DNA of 64,000 nucleotides from Oligoflexia bacterium (GCA_903895855.1 CAITVN010000070.1:1-64000); one strand, 5' to 3'. Positions 35,008-43,747 are shown, counted from the first letter of the stretch. Numbers and translations are program-made. The notes: generated from the letters alone by a model not told the origin.

Positions 35008-35397
35008 GCCTCGAACGTTGATCTGACTGTGTGCTTGACTGACCTAAGTGCTCATTAGAATCATTGAGAGTATTTTGCTCCGCTCTCTGAGTGGGTCGGG
35101 GTCTTTTGCAAAAACGTCCTCGCCTTTGTATCAGCGCACGTTTCTTAAGATAGGGCACAAGGGCACCACTCCTTTTTTGCGACTCTTGCGCGGCATGGAT
35201 GCCGAAAGCAAGAAAACACGAAGTTTGAGGAGCAAAAAAGGAGTGGTGCCTCTGTGTCCCATTTTTTAAAAACAAAAACGCTGATACTTCGGCTGCGGAA
35301 TGTCTTTGCAAAAGACCCTGACCCACTCAGAGTGGCGGAGCAAGAAATCTCTCAAGAGTCCTCTATGAGACCTTAAATTCGGTCAAGCACGCGCTCT
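35008..35397. other. 390-bp intergenic region filled by structured element C
   Basis: This region lies between convergent genes (34099 on the plus strand and 35398 on the minus strand). Nearly all of it is the 292-bp element at 35064-35355. No coding sequence is seen. A terminator role for both genes is possible because of the strong fold. Confidence 0.8.
35064..35355. repeat. Structured palindromic element, copy C (292 bp)
   Basis: The outer arms (35064-35112 with 35305-35355) are nearly fully complementary and share only the TTGAGA...TCTCAA ends and the GTCTTTT region with copy B. The middle helix is GTATCAGCG (35128-35136) with 35279-35287. The inner helix is a perfect 17 bp (35162-35178 with 35234-35250). 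Segments ACGTCCTCGCCTTTGTATC (35114-35132) and GGCTGCGGAATGTCTTT (35291-35307) are identical to copy B. The apical domain (35179-35237) is about 90% identical to copies A and B. Different arms with preserved pairing indicate conserved structure. Confidence 0.9.
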
Positions 35398-36732
35398 TTA
35401 TCGTCGACCTTCAACAATTGAAAGAAATGACCGAGTCTTAATCTCATCAATGCTCAGGCCACACTCTTTTAACTCAAGAGCAGTTAAGGCGCCACAAGAA
35501 GTGCCCCGCAAAAAGAAATTCAGCAAACCTTGGCCGGTGGCTGCATCATCAAAGTGGTTTCCCGCCAGGGTAGCTTGCGCAGCCTTGTCGACAAAATTTT
35601 TCAGTCTCGAGGTCGAGCCAGCTAACCCCTCTAAGAAAAAACTGTAAAGTGCGGCATAGCGAATCGCCAGTTGCCCAGGATGCAAGTCCCAACCTTGATA
35701 GTAACCCCGCTCAAGAGCATAGCGCACGTTTTCGTAATGCATTTTCCAGGCTTTCGAAACCGTCTCACGGTTAAAGCGCGCATCGGCCTCGCTCAAAACT
35801 TCTCCCGGTTTTGCCTTCTTGGGCGGAATCGGCATGAACGTCGTCGCCCCATCAGAAAGCATCAACCCCGTGCCGTTCAATGAAACCTGCATGATATTTT
35901 TCGCAAAATCACACGCCGGGTGAGTCACCCGCTGATAATCTGCAGTAATATTGCAAAGCGCCGTATAATCGTAAGTACCAAAATGAGCTCCACGGCACCG
36001 CTTTCTTGCCGCATCAACAAACTTAGGTAGATTCAAAACGCCATCGACATCGAATAGCGCCTGTGGTGTTTCAACCATCAGCTCAATCGCAATCGGATGT
36101 TCAAAATGGTAAAGAGTTTCGTAATGCTCAAGCACATCAACCAAGGCAGAAACTTCTTGAGAATGAGTGACCTTCGGTAAGGTCACCACAAATCCCGAAG
36201 GTAGTTTACCTCCGGTTGCCTTTGAAAGCGTCGACAAAAATAACCCAAGCGTTCTCGACGCGCGCGGAAAAAGTTCGTCTGTAAAAGCCTTTACTCGAAT
36301 TCCAATAAACGGCGGTAACGATGAAGCTGCCAACCCCTTAGACACTTCATGGGCAGCTTGAACCGCATGCCCATCTTCTTCTTCATCTTTTCGATAGCCA
36401 TACCCGTCTTCAAAATCAATTCGGTAGTCTTCGATCGGCTCGCGCCCCAATTTTTCTAAGACCCGAGCATAAATCATTTTCGAAAATTCTTCAGACCACT
36501 CGAGCCCCAAAGCTCGTGTGAACGTTTTTGCATCAGGCGCAAACTCTTGAAGCTGTCGAATGGCCAAATCGCCCACTTTTTTTGCGGTATCTGATTTGAA
36601 AAGGTGAGCTCCACCATAAACGGTGTGTACCGGTTGTCGACTGGTTGGCTCGCCCGGCAAATGGTGTTCAACTTCTCGGTGTGCACGGCTAAGCTTGATT
36701 GCAGTTTCTTCAAAATGAAAGTCATGGCTCAT
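35398..36732 (-). CDS. HpcH/HpaI-type aldolase / citrate lyase family protein (DUF6986-like)
   Basis: This 444-residue protein has the CitE/HpcH-like TIM-barrel signatures YRIDFEDGYGYRKDEEEDG (acidic metal-binding loop) and IELMVETPQALFDVDG, then GAHFGTYDYTALCNI. Such enzymes act on acyl-CoA or keto acids; the exact reaction of this long subfamily is uncertain, and some databases name it phosphoenolpyruvate kinase. It is the last gene of a minus-strand run, 11 bp after adenine deaminase, so a role in purine or ureide breakdown is possible. Confidence 0.85.
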   Translation of the reverse strand: MSHDFHFEETAIKLSRAHREVEHHLPGEPTSRQPVHTVYGGAHLFKSDTAKKVGDLAIRQLQEFAPDAKTFTRALGLEWSEEFSKMIYARVLEKLGREPIEDYRIDFEDGYGYRKDEEEDGHAVQAAHEVSKGLAASSLPPFIGIRVKAFTDELFPRASRTLGLFLSTLSKATGGKLPSGFVVTLPKVTHSQEVSALVDVLEHYETLYHFEHPIAIELMVETPQALFDVDGVLNLPKFVDAARKRCRGAHFGTYDYTALCNITADYQRVTHPACDFAKNIMQVSLNGTGLMLSDGATTFMPIPPKKAKPGEVLSEADARFNRETVSKAWKMHYENVRYALERGYYQGWDLHPGQLAIRYAALYSFFLEGLAGSTSRLKNFVDKAAQATLAGNHFDDAATGQGLLNFFLRGTSCGALTALELKECGLSIDEIKTRSFLSIVEGRR

Positions 36733-36743
36733 AGTTATTTCCT

Positions 36744-38486
36744 CTATTCAGTTAAACTCACAATTTCAAATCGATTCACATCGACTAGCCCTCGGTCAGT
36801 CAATTTCAAACTTGGAATCACAGGTAAACTCAAAAACGCTAGCTGCAAAAATGGCTCAGCCAATTCACATCCCACTGAGCGACTAGCCGCCCTCAGTGAC
36901 TTGAGCGCCGTAGAAATTTGTTCTGGAGTTTCGAAGGTCATTAACCCACCAAATGGCAAGGACAGTTTAGCAATGAGCTTGCCACTTTCATCGACCACGA
37001 CAAATCCACCTTGAAGGTCAATCAATGCCGAGAAAGCGACCTGCATCGATTTTTTTGCAAATGCCGCTACAATTAAATTATGACTGTCATGACCTACGCT
37101 TGAACCAATAGCGCCACGAAAACGTTCACCAAAACCCTGCACAAAACCAAGTGCCGGCTTGGCACCTGTTCCATAGCGAGCCAAAACTGAAAGGTAATGA
37201 ACACCCAGATCGTTTGCCGCACGGGTGGGTTGATTCAAAGAGTGACTCGTGAAGTGATCGGTCACAATCTGCCCTGGGCGAACTCCAATCACTTTGACGG
37301 CCCCTGTAGGCCATTGTAGATCACCATCAGCCGGCGCAACGGCTTGAACTGAATTTTTCACAGTTTTTCTGAGAGCATCGGTTGACTGGGTATCAGAATC
37401 GAACTCAGAAACGAGTTGTCCTCGTTTAAATACGTCTCCGACCTCAACCGATCTCACGTCATCGAGCATGACTAAATCAGCTTGATAGCCCGGGGCAATC
37501 GCCCCCACTCTCTTCAGACCATAATGCCGAGCCGGAGTTAATGACGCCGACCGAAACACCACTTCAGGCGAAACTCCTGCCGCAATCGCTTTTCGCAACA
37601 AATAGTCAACATGCCCTTGCTCGTGAATGTCGAGCGGATTTCGATCGTCTGTGCAAAACCCTACCGAAACCCCCGTCGCCAGATTGAGAATTGAAACCAA
37701 AGCATCGCAGTCTTTGGCAACACTGCCTTCTCGAATCCAAACTGACATTCCTTTAGCGATTTTTTCAGTAGCCTCAGGAGCACTGGTCGACTCGTGGCAA
37801 CTTGAAATGCCGGCAGCAATGTAGGCACTGAGAGCATTGCCACTCAAGCCTGGGCAGTGGCCATCGATGAGAGTATCGCCAAACGCCACTAACTTCTCGA
37901 TAACATCGGGCGATGCATTCAAGACACCCGGAAAATTCATCATCTCAGCTAGTCCGAGAGCTCTTGATCTACCTCTAAGTTTCAAGAGATCAGACGCCGT
38001 GATCGATCCGCCGCCATTGGTTTCCATGTGAGTGGCCGGCACACAACTGCTCAATTGAATCCAAAGGTCTGACTTTGCCACTTCTGCTGCGTCGAGAAAA
38101 ATTTCAATTCCAGAGACACCTTGCACATTGGCGATCTCATGGGGGTCGCAAATCGCGGTGGTCGTTCCTTTGCGCAAGACCTCTCGATCAAACGTCAGTG
38201 GCGCCATCAATGAACTTTCAATGTGTACATGCGAATCGATAAACCCAGGTACCAAGGCTCGACCGCGGCCATTCCATTTTCGTTTGGCTTTCAAACCTGA
38301 TTCAGTACCCACGATGACCCCGTCAATGAAACCAATTGAACCCATTCGCCACTGAGACGAGAACACATCGAGGTATCGAATATTTTCAATAAGTCCATCG
38401 CATTCGGTTTTGCCCTGAGCTGCTGCTATGCGCCGCTGAATTGTCACTGAATCTGTGATGTCGACAACTCGCGACGTGGGTTTCAT
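36744..38486 (-). CDS. ade: Adenine deaminase
   Basis: This 580-residue amidohydrolase has the metal site FIDSHVHIESSLM, CDPHEIANVQG, a conserved GHCPGLSG, SCHEST, the catalytic-domain GFCTDDR, and the C-terminal barrel-closing APGYQADLVML. Length and motif order match bacterial Ade, which deaminates adenine to hypoxanthine and ammonia in the cytosol. The gene overlaps the guanylyltransferase gene by four bases (ATGA) and precedes a CitE-like gene, so the three are probably one operon. Confidence 0.93.
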   Translation of the reverse strand: MKPTSRVVDITDSVTIQRRIAAAQGKTECDGLIENIRYLDVFSSQWRMGSIGFIDGVIVGTESGLKAKRKWNGRGRALVPGFIDSHVHIESSLMAPLTFDREVLRKGTTTAICDPHEIANVQGVSGIEIFLDAAEVAKSDLWIQLSSCVPATHMETNGGGSITASDLLKLRGRSRALGLAEMMNFPGVLNASPDVIEKLVAFGDTLIDGHCPGLSGNALSAYIAAGISSCHESTSAPEATEKIAKGMSVWIREGSVAKDCDALVSILNLATGVSVGFCTDDRNPLDIHEQGHVDYLLRKAIAAGVSPEVVFRSASLTPARHYGLKRVGAIAPGYQADLVMLDDVRSVEVGDVFKRGQLVSEFDSDTQSTDALRKTVKNSVQAVAPADGDLQWPTGAVKVIGVRPGQIVTDHFTSHSLNQPTRAANDLGVHYLSVLARYGTGAKPALGFVQGFGERFRGAIGSSVGHDSHNLIVAAFAKKSMQVAFSALIDLQGGFVVVDESGKLIAKLSLPFGGLMTFETPEQISTALKSLRAASRSVGCELAEPFLQLAFLSLPVIPSLKLTDRGLVDVNRFEIVSLTE

Positions 38487-39541
38487 ATGAGGTCCGGAAA
38501 TTTAATTTTAAACTCTTGAACCATCAACTTGATGTCTTGCGCGCGATTCTTATCAGCGACTAATATCACTTCGCCCGCGCGAACGACAATGAGGTTGTTC
38601 ACACCCATCAGCGCGACTTTTTGACCTGGAGCATCGACGATATTGCCCGTCGAATCGATTCCGACCACCTGCCCCTGGCCAACAACGCCCTCAGGCCGTT
38701 TCGTATCTAGTTCATGGGCCAAGGTTTCAAGCGAAGTCCAGCTACCCAAGTCATCCCAACCACAGTTGAGCTCAAAGGCTACGACATTTTCTGCTTTTTC
38801 CATGACGCCATAATCAATCGAAGTCGCTGTCATTTTTGGGTAAGCCTTTTCGACGCTACCCTGAGATTCTGCCCACACTTTTTCAAGTTCTGGCATGTAC
38901 TGATTGAACGCTTTTAAAATCGCATCTGCTCGCCAGACAAACATTCCGCCGTTCCACAAATAGTTTCCGGCTCGCAAGAACTCTTCGGCCCGCTCTCGAT
39001 TCGGTTTCTCAACAAATGCCGCTAACGGTATCGCCCGGCGACCCTCAATACTTTTTCCTAACTTGAGATAACCATAACCAGTCTCTGCGCGGTCAGGCTT
39101 CACCCCGAGGGTTACTAAATCTCCGGTTTTTGATGCCCAGGCCGCTGCCTCGCCAATGGTCTCTAAAAATGCGGCCTCATTCTTGATAAAATGATCTGAC
39201 GGCATCACCAACATGACTGCATTCGGATCTTTCTTTAAAACTTCCTTCGCACTCCAAAAAACACAAGGCGCCGTATTTCGCCCCTGAGGCTCAGCAAGAA
39301 TATGCACTGAATCGCCAACTTGCTCGCGCACGGCGAGAGATAGTTGCCCCGTAGTCACAATCCAGCGGTTTTTGCGATCTACTAAATGATCAAAGCGGGT
39401 CATGGTTTGGGTTAGCAATGTTTTTGTTGAATCGCGCCCAAAAGCTAAGAGTTGTTTGGGAGTTTTCTGAGTGCTCTTAGGCCAAAATCGAGTGCCACTA
39501 CCACCTGCCATCACGACGAGATGCAATTGATTAGAATTCAT
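38483..39541 (-). CDS. manC: Mannose-1-phosphate guanylyltransferase
   Basis: This 352-residue nucleotidyltransferase has MAGGSGTRFWPKST (nucleotide loop), the lysine-containing FVEKP signature, EPQGRNTAP and WNGGMFVW. It is monofunctional: the C-terminal isomerase domain of AlgA-type enzymes is absent. It makes GDP-mannose for polysaccharide or lipopolysaccharide synthesis. Glycosyltransferases that could use it lie at 44.4-47.8 kb. It heads a coupled run with adenine deaminase. Confidence 0.92.
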   Translation of the reverse strand: MNSNQLHLVVMAGGSGTRFWPKSTQKTPKQLLAFGRDSTKTLLTQTMTRFDHLVDRKNRWIVTTGQLSLAVREQVGDSVHILAEPQGRNTAPCVFWSAKEVLKKDPNAVMLVMPSDHFIKNEAAFLETIGEAAAWASKTGDLVTLGVKPDRAETGYGYLKLGKSIEGRRAIPLAAFVEKPNRERAEEFLRAGNYLWNGGMFVWRADAILKAFNQYMPELEKVWAESQGSVEKAYPKMTATSIDYGVMEKAENVVAFELNCGWDDLGSWTSLETLAHELDTKRPEGVVGQGQVVGIDSTGNIVDAPGQKVALMGVNNLIVVRAGEVILVADKNRAQDIKLMVQEFKIKFPDLI

Positions 39542-39580
39542 GATGGCCAGATTTACCTCAGGCCAAATTAGGAGTCCAGA

Positions 39581-40363
39581 TTAATGGGAATTAGTGGTCT
39601 CTTTACTACCCGTGTCTTTGCTCACAATATAAGACTCGATAATTTTTTGTTTTTTCAACGAAGCGCCCATCTCATCGGCCTTTAACTGACTCGAATATTC
39701 GCCGACATACACGCGAAACCACTTACCTTTCGCCTTCAAATCGACGACCTTCATTGTGGCTTTTACTCCGTGAATATTGATTTCGTCCATTTGCGCTTTA
39801 GCTTCGTCTTCTGTCGAATGAGAGCCAACTTGAATCGTAAAACTCACGTGCTTTTTCGCCTCAGCTTTGTGAGCCTCTGGGGTTGCCGGTGATGGTAATA
39901 CACCCTCGGCTTCGGCTACATTTTGAACGGTGTGATCTGTAGCCGCTACACTCGCTTCTGGCTTAGGCTGCGATTTTGTCTCTGCCTTAGTCTGACTCGG
40001 CAGATCAACCGGTAGGTTTCGATCTAGTTTTATTCCCGTTTTTACCACTTCACCGTGCAACGCTTGGCTTAAAGAATCTTCTGCGGCCTGGTTCACCCCC
40101 AACCCTTGCTCAGTCAACTCCTGCCGGTTAGGAACCAAGTCAGGCGCCGTTGGCACTGGCTTAGCGTCTTGCCCCAGCGTGTGGGCACCCCCAGACTCAG
40201 GGCCAGCTTGGTGAACTTCGTTGAGCGGGTTCGCTGGCGTTGCCACACGTTTTCCCATATGCACACCCAGGGTAAACGCGAAAATCGCGACGATTGCCCC
40301 AAGAGACATCAAGACCCACATTTCTTTTCGATCGTAAACGAAAAGTCTGGCTTTTGTTTCCAT
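39581..40363 (-). CDS. SPOR-domain membrane protein
   Basis: This 260-residue protein has a short cytosolic N-terminus, one transmembrane helix (MWVLMSLGAIVAIFAFTLGV, about 15-34), a long Pro/Glu/Ala-rich linker, and a C-terminal SPOR domain (SFTIQVGSHSTEDEAKAQMD, then GKWFRVYVGEYSS). SPOR domains bind denuded septal peptidoglycan, so a role at the division site is likely. It lies 39 bp upstream of manC and may start the same transcript. Confidence 0.9.
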   Translation of the reverse strand: METKARLFVYDRKEMWVLMSLGAIVAIFAFTLGVHMGKRVATPANPLNEVHQAGPESGGAHTLGQDAKPVPTAPDLVPNRQELTEQGLGVNQAAEDSLSQALHGEVVKTGIKLDRNLPVDLPSQTKAETKSQPKPEASVAATDHTVQNVAEAEGVLPSPATPEAHKAEAKKHVSFTIQVGSHSTEDEAKAQMDEINIHGVKATMKVVDLKAKGKWFRVYVGEYSSQLKADEMGASLKKQKIIESYIVSKDTGSKETTNSH

Positions 40364-40487
40364 CCAATTTTCAATTGTAGTGGCTTAAGGGACTAGGCGT
40401 CAAACCCTGAATTTTCCAAGGCCTTTATTAATTTCAAGGGCAACCTAAACCGCCAATTTTTCGACGCTCACCGTAAGTCGTCAGCCC

Positions 40488-40838
40488 CTAATGCAACATT
40501 TCTGGCATCTCTTGAACCAGTACGTAGGGCTGCACGATTGAAAACCGAAATTTCTTTTTGGGGTTCTCATTCCACTGCTCAACTTGAACAAACGTAGGTT
40601 TAGCCACGAGATTGGCGTCTAACCACTGCGCCATCTTTGAGACTTCGTCGTCAATCACAGCTTTGACAACGACCTTCAAATCTAAGGTCTGATCAATCAC
40701 GATGATTCGGTCACTGTCGGCATGCATCGTTAGCCACATCCACTCGCCTTGCTCGATAGTAAAAGTCGAAGCGTTCCCTGAGCTATCCATTATTTTTTCT
40801 ATGCCCTTAGCCCCGCCGTCTGTCACGCCCATTCTCAT
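40488..40838 (-). CDS. Small cytosolic hypothetical protein
   Basis: This 116-residue protein has no signal peptide or transmembrane helix. Visible segments include EQGEWMWLTMHADSDRIIVID and NPKKKFRFSIVQPYVLVQEM. I recognise no family. It is divergent from the Flp pilin gene, with a 131-bp gap that holds the sigma-54 promoter. Confidence 0.65.
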   Translation of the reverse strand: MRMGVTDGGAKGIEKIMDSSGNASTFTIEQGEWMWLTMHADSDRIIVIDQTLDLKVVVKAVIDDEVSKMAQWLDANLVAKPTFVQVEQWNENPKKKFRFSIVQPYVLVQEMPEMLH

Positions 40839-40919
40839 TTTCTGACCTCAATGTGATCTCAATTCTGAACGGTAGGTCGAAGTTCGGTCGCAACCCAATC
40901 AAATTCTAGCCCAAAACAC

Positions 40920-40935
40920 TGGCCGCTCTTTTGCA
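40920..40935 (+). promoter_or_regulatory. Sigma-54 (-24/-12) promoter of the Flp pilin cluster
   Basis: TGGCCGCTCTTTTGCA matches the sigma-54 consensus TGGCACG-N4-TTGCW with exact GG-to-GC spacing. Transcription would start near 40946, about 24 bases before the ATG at 40970. This implies control by a sigma-54 activator such as the one encoded at 5277-7067, though the specific activator is unknown. Confidence 0.75.
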
Positions 40936-40969
40936 CAGAGTACTTCGATACAAATAAGGAGACCTGTCT

Positions 40970-41143
40970 ATGTTTAAGAAAGCGATCATCAACAATGAAT
41001 CGGGCCAAGGCCTGACTGAGTACCTCGTGTTACTGATCTTGATTGCACTCATCTCAGTGGCCGGAGTGCAGACGATGGGTGGCACCATCAAACGCAAATT
41101 TGTTACCGCAAATAGCCACATCGACAAGATCAGATTTGAGTGA
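40970..41143 (+). CDS. flp: Flp-type pilin
   Basis: This 57-residue protein is translated directly from the sequence. It has a short basic leader and the type IVb cleavage region SGQGLTEYLVLLILIALISV, where G is followed by Glu at +5 and then the hydrophobic pilin helix. AAGGAG lies upstream of the ATG. It would be cut by a TadV-like peptidase and assembled into a Flp pilus. No Tad ATPase, secretin or peptidase gene lies in the window, so those must be elsewhere. Confidence 0.92.
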   Translation: MFKKAIINNESGQGLTEYLVLLILIALISVAGVQTMGGTIKRKFVTANSHIDKIRFE

Positions 41144-41150
41144 ACCAAAA

Positions 41151-41465
41151 ATGCGAACCGAGAAAGGCCAAGCCATGATTGAAACTCTTTTAGCGGTGAC
41201 CCTCTTGACTGCGGTCTTTCTCGGTTTTGCAGACACGTTACTCACTCAATGGAAAAATTTTCAATGTGAGGTGGCCGTCTTTGAGTATGGGCATCGACGC
41301 ATTAGAGCTGAAACCGAAACCTCTAAGGGGTTACCGCGCCATTTACTCAGTACTTTAAGTGGCACGGTGAGTGGCTCAAAAATACCAGGTGGCTTTCTCG
41401 CCAAAGCGGCCTGCGGCACACGAGTTTACTCGCAGGCCTTCTACACCCTCGAAGACTGGAAATGA
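41151..41465 (+). CDS. TadE-like pseudopilin
   Basis: This 104-residue protein starts at the ATG at 41151, seven bases after the pilin stop. The leader MRTEKGQAMIETLLAVTLL carries the prepilin-type G with E at +5 and one transmembrane helix. The rest is periplasmic with two cysteines (FQCEV, AACGTR). It resembles TadE/TadF minor pilins required for Flp pilus assembly. Confidence 0.85.
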   Translation: MRTEKGQAMIETLLAVTLLTAVFLGFADTLLTQWKNFQCEVAVFEYGHRRIRAETETSKGLPRHLLSTLSGTVSGSKIPGGFLAKAACGTRVYSQAFYTLEDWK

Positions 41466-41468
41466 GCA

Positions 41469-42071
41469 ATGGAAATAAAAATACGCACCGAGCGCGGGTC
41501 AGTGACTTTATTTTCAATTTCTCTACTCACGGTATTTGTTGGTACGGCTCTATCTTTATTTACTCTCATGAAACACTGGCGCGCCGAAATTGCCACGCAA
41601 CTATCGCTTGACCGGTGCGTTCAGAAGTACGCATTAGACGCAAAAAACCTGATTGAAGACCTTGAGTCTAGCAATCGAAAAATCAAGGCCACGCGAGCGA
41701 GCATAGTTGTAAGTACCCCCCTCGCCCCAGAATTGTTACCCGCACTTCAACTCGCTCTCGACGGACTAAAGATCTATCAAGAACTAAAAATCATTCAATG
41801 GCGCGAGAAACAATTCGGCTGGCTTGTCAGAGTGGGTTGCAACCTCACCATTGATATTTCAAAACCCTTTCCGTCGCTACCCTACACGCAACTTCCACCC
41901 GATGCTTTGGGTGCGACACCACTCGAAGAAACCCCACTCATGAGGACTTATGAAGAAAAAGGCATGCAGCTTTATTTACGCCAAGGCCACCGCTACTCGG
42001 CGGCAAAAATTCTCGCAAACAAGCAGACTCTCTTTCGCTCTTGGCAAGCGCTCTGGGCAGGCAATTATTGA
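41469..42071 (+). CDS. TadG/TadF-like pseudopilin
   Basis: This 200-residue protein begins four bases after the TadE-like stop. The N-terminus RGSVTLFSISLLTVFVGTAL fits the Tad minor-pilin form (RGS followed by a hydrophobic helix), but the +5 Glu is missing. A single transmembrane anchor is followed by a periplasmic helical part with two cysteines (DRCVQK, GCNLTI). Its 3' end overlaps the out-of-frame pseudopilin at 41950. Confidence 0.8.
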   Translation: MEIKIRTERGSVTLFSISLLTVFVGTALSLFTLMKHWRAEIATQLSLDRCVQKYALDAKNLIEDLESSNRKIKATRASIVVSTPLAPELLPALQLALDGLKIYQELKIIQWREKQFGWLVRVGCNLTIDISKPFPSLPYTQLPPDALGATPLEETPLMRTYEEKGMQLYLRQGHRYSAAKILANKQTLFRSWQALWAGNY

Positions 42072-42267
42072 AGGAACTTTATGGATAACCTTACTTTCTC
42101 TGAGTGCACTTTTAACGGCGAATCTCTTCTCGAACCAAAATCAAGAGCGCCGGGGCTTCTTGAAAAGGGCAAACGCATCCTTAGATATATCAGAAATATC
42201 AGACTCCAGGCGGCTACAGCCCTCAAATCAACCTCCAATCAAAAAATCATTCAATCGATCGTTGTAA
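41950..42267 (+). CDS. Out-of-frame overlapping pseudopilin candidate (TadE-like)
   Basis: This 105-residue frame starts at an ATG with GAGG four bases upstream. It has a long basic leader, then KRSGQAIIEGTLWITLLSLS, the same G-xxxx-E prepilin motif and hydrophobic helix as in the pilin and TadE-like genes. It overlaps the last 122 bases of 41469-42071 and the first 187 bases of 42081-42737 in another frame. The motif is too good to be chance, but the unusual double overlap leaves a frameshift or sequencing error possible. Confidence 0.6.
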   Translation: MKKKACSFIYAKATATRRQKFSQTSRLSFALGKRSGQAIIEGTLWITLLSLSALLTANLFSNQNQERRGFLKRANASLDISEISDSRRLQPSNQPPIKKSFNRSL

Positions 42268-42737
42268 CGATTCTTGCCGGAATCTCAGTCATCTGGGCGG
42301 CCCAGATGAGTGAACAAAATTCAATCACTCGATGGATTCAATCACATCATCCGACGAGTGACCTGCAATCGGCGGTTTTGCTGAGTTATGGGTGCAAGAA
42401 AATCTCAGATCCTAAAACCCTCGCAAAAATCGAAAGGTCGCTACCTATGACTATTCAAGCCGTTCAAGAATGGTGGTGGTCAGCTCATCAAGGGCAGCTC
42501 GTCGAAGTCGGGCCCAACGGAATTGCTGCTTTTCAGATCGGCGAAAGCCAACTACCCATCAAAGGCCTTGGGCCATTGAACAATCAAGAACTAGCGTGGA
42601 GCACCCTGGGATCTGGCTGGCCTGGACTCGAATCGTTAGTCGAAAAATTGAGCAATTTGCCCAAGCAAAAGCCAACTGAAATTACGAAAAAATCAGCCAA
42701 AAAAGGCTTCAAAGACCCAAAATTTATTTCGTACTAG
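42081..42737 (+). CDS. Membrane-anchored hypothetical protein of the pilin cluster
   Basis: This 218-residue protein starts at 42081 after AGGA. Its first 50 residues are in the region shared with the overlapping pseudopilin. One transmembrane helix (IIQSIVVTILAGISVIWAA, about 55-73) is followed by a periplasmic domain with WWWSAHQG, GNGIA-type segments and a basic tail. It is in the same frame as 41469-42071, separated by one stop and nine bases. It has no recognised family; position suggests a pilus-assembly or minor-pilin role. Confidence 0.72.
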   Translation: MDNLTFSECTFNGESLLEPKSRAPGLLEKGKRILRYIRNIRLQAATALKSTSNQKIIQSIVVTILAGISVIWAAQMSEQNSITRWIQSHHPTSDLQSAVLLSYGCKKISDPKTLAKIERSLPMTIQAVQEWWWSAHQGQLVEVGPNGIAAFQIGESQLPIKGLGPLNNQELAWSTLGSGWPGLESLVEKLSNLPKQKPTEITKKSAKKGFKDPKFISY

Positions 42738-42798
42738 GATTTACTCTGAGTCGTAGTTAGTAGTTGACTATTTTTCGCATCTCTGGCTTAACGAGTCG

Positions 42799-43743
42799 GT
42801 GAAAGAAAAAAATTCGATTTTAACAGTAGGTTCCATGGCTTTTGACACAATCGAGACTCCGGCAGGTAAAGCCGGGTCGGTTCTCGGCGGCTCTGTGAAC
42901 TATTTCTCAACTGCAGCTTCATTTTATACGACTGTGCAGATTGTCGCCGTAGTTGGAGACGATTTTCCGAAAACTCACCTTGAATGGCTTTCACGCAGAG
43001 GCATCGATGTTACCGGAGTTCAAATCGCCCCGGGCAAGACTTTTCATTGGGTTGGCACCTATGACCACAACCTTAACGAAGCAAAGACGCTGTCAACCGC
43101 TCTCAATGTCTTCGCCGAATTTGACCCAAAGCTAAAAGAACAGCACCGTAAAGCCAGCTATGTTTTCTTGGCGAATATTGACCCAACCCTTCAAAAATCG
43201 GTGTTGAACCAAGTTGAAAACGCCCAACTAGTCGCTTGCGATAGCATGAATTTTTGGATCACCAGTAAACTCGAAGAACTCAAAGAAACCTTAGCGCGCG
43301 TTGACATTCTTTCGGTCAACGAAGGCGAAGCGTATTTACTGTCGGGTGATAAAAACATTATTAGAGCAGCCAAGTACATTCGCAACTTAGGCCCGAAAGT
43401 GGTCATCATCAAGCGTGGCGAATACGGTGCGATGCTTTTCACCGAGCTCGGAACCTTTATTGCTCCGGCATTTCCGGTTGAAAAAGTTGTTGATCCGACT
43501 GGCGCTGGCGATAGCTTCGCGGGCGCATTCTTGGGCTACCTGGCAAGAGCCGGAGCCACCAGAGACTGGATCAAGAATGATTCAGAAAAATGGGAACAAA
43601 CGCTTCGACGAGCCGTGCTTGCTGGCTGTGTAATGGCCAGCTTCACAGTTGAAGACTTCAGCCTGCACCGCCTGATGGAATTGTCGCAAGAAGAACTCAC
43701 TGAACGCAGTGAGCAGCTTTTGAAAATGATTAAGCTGGTTTAG
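42799..43743 (+). CDS. PfkB-family sugar/nucleoside kinase
   Basis: This 314-residue kinase starts at a GTG at 42799. The N-terminal half carries GGSVNYFS and AVVGDDF; the C-terminal half has the PfkB signature VDPTGAGDSFAGAFLGYLA with the catalytic Asp. The substrate cannot be told; ribokinase, adenosine kinase and sugar kinases share this fold. It is not clearly in an operon: the pilin cluster ends 60 bp upstream and the next gene is convergent. Confidence 0.93.
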   Translation: MKEKNSILTVGSMAFDTIETPAGKAGSVLGGSVNYFSTAASFYTTVQIVAVVGDDFPKTHLEWLSRRGIDVTGVQIAPGKTFHWVGTYDHNLNEAKTLSTALNVFAEFDPKLKEQHRKASYVFLANIDPTLQKSVLNQVENAQLVACDSMNFWITSKLEELKETLARVDILSVNEGEAYLLSGDKNIIRAAKYIRNLGPKVVIIKRGEYGAMLFTELGTFIAPAFPVEKVVDPTGAGDSFAGAFLGYLARAGATRDWIKNDSEKWEQTLRRAVLAGCVMASFTVEDFSLHRLMELSQEELTERSEQLLKMIKLV

Positions 43744-43747
43744 GTTT

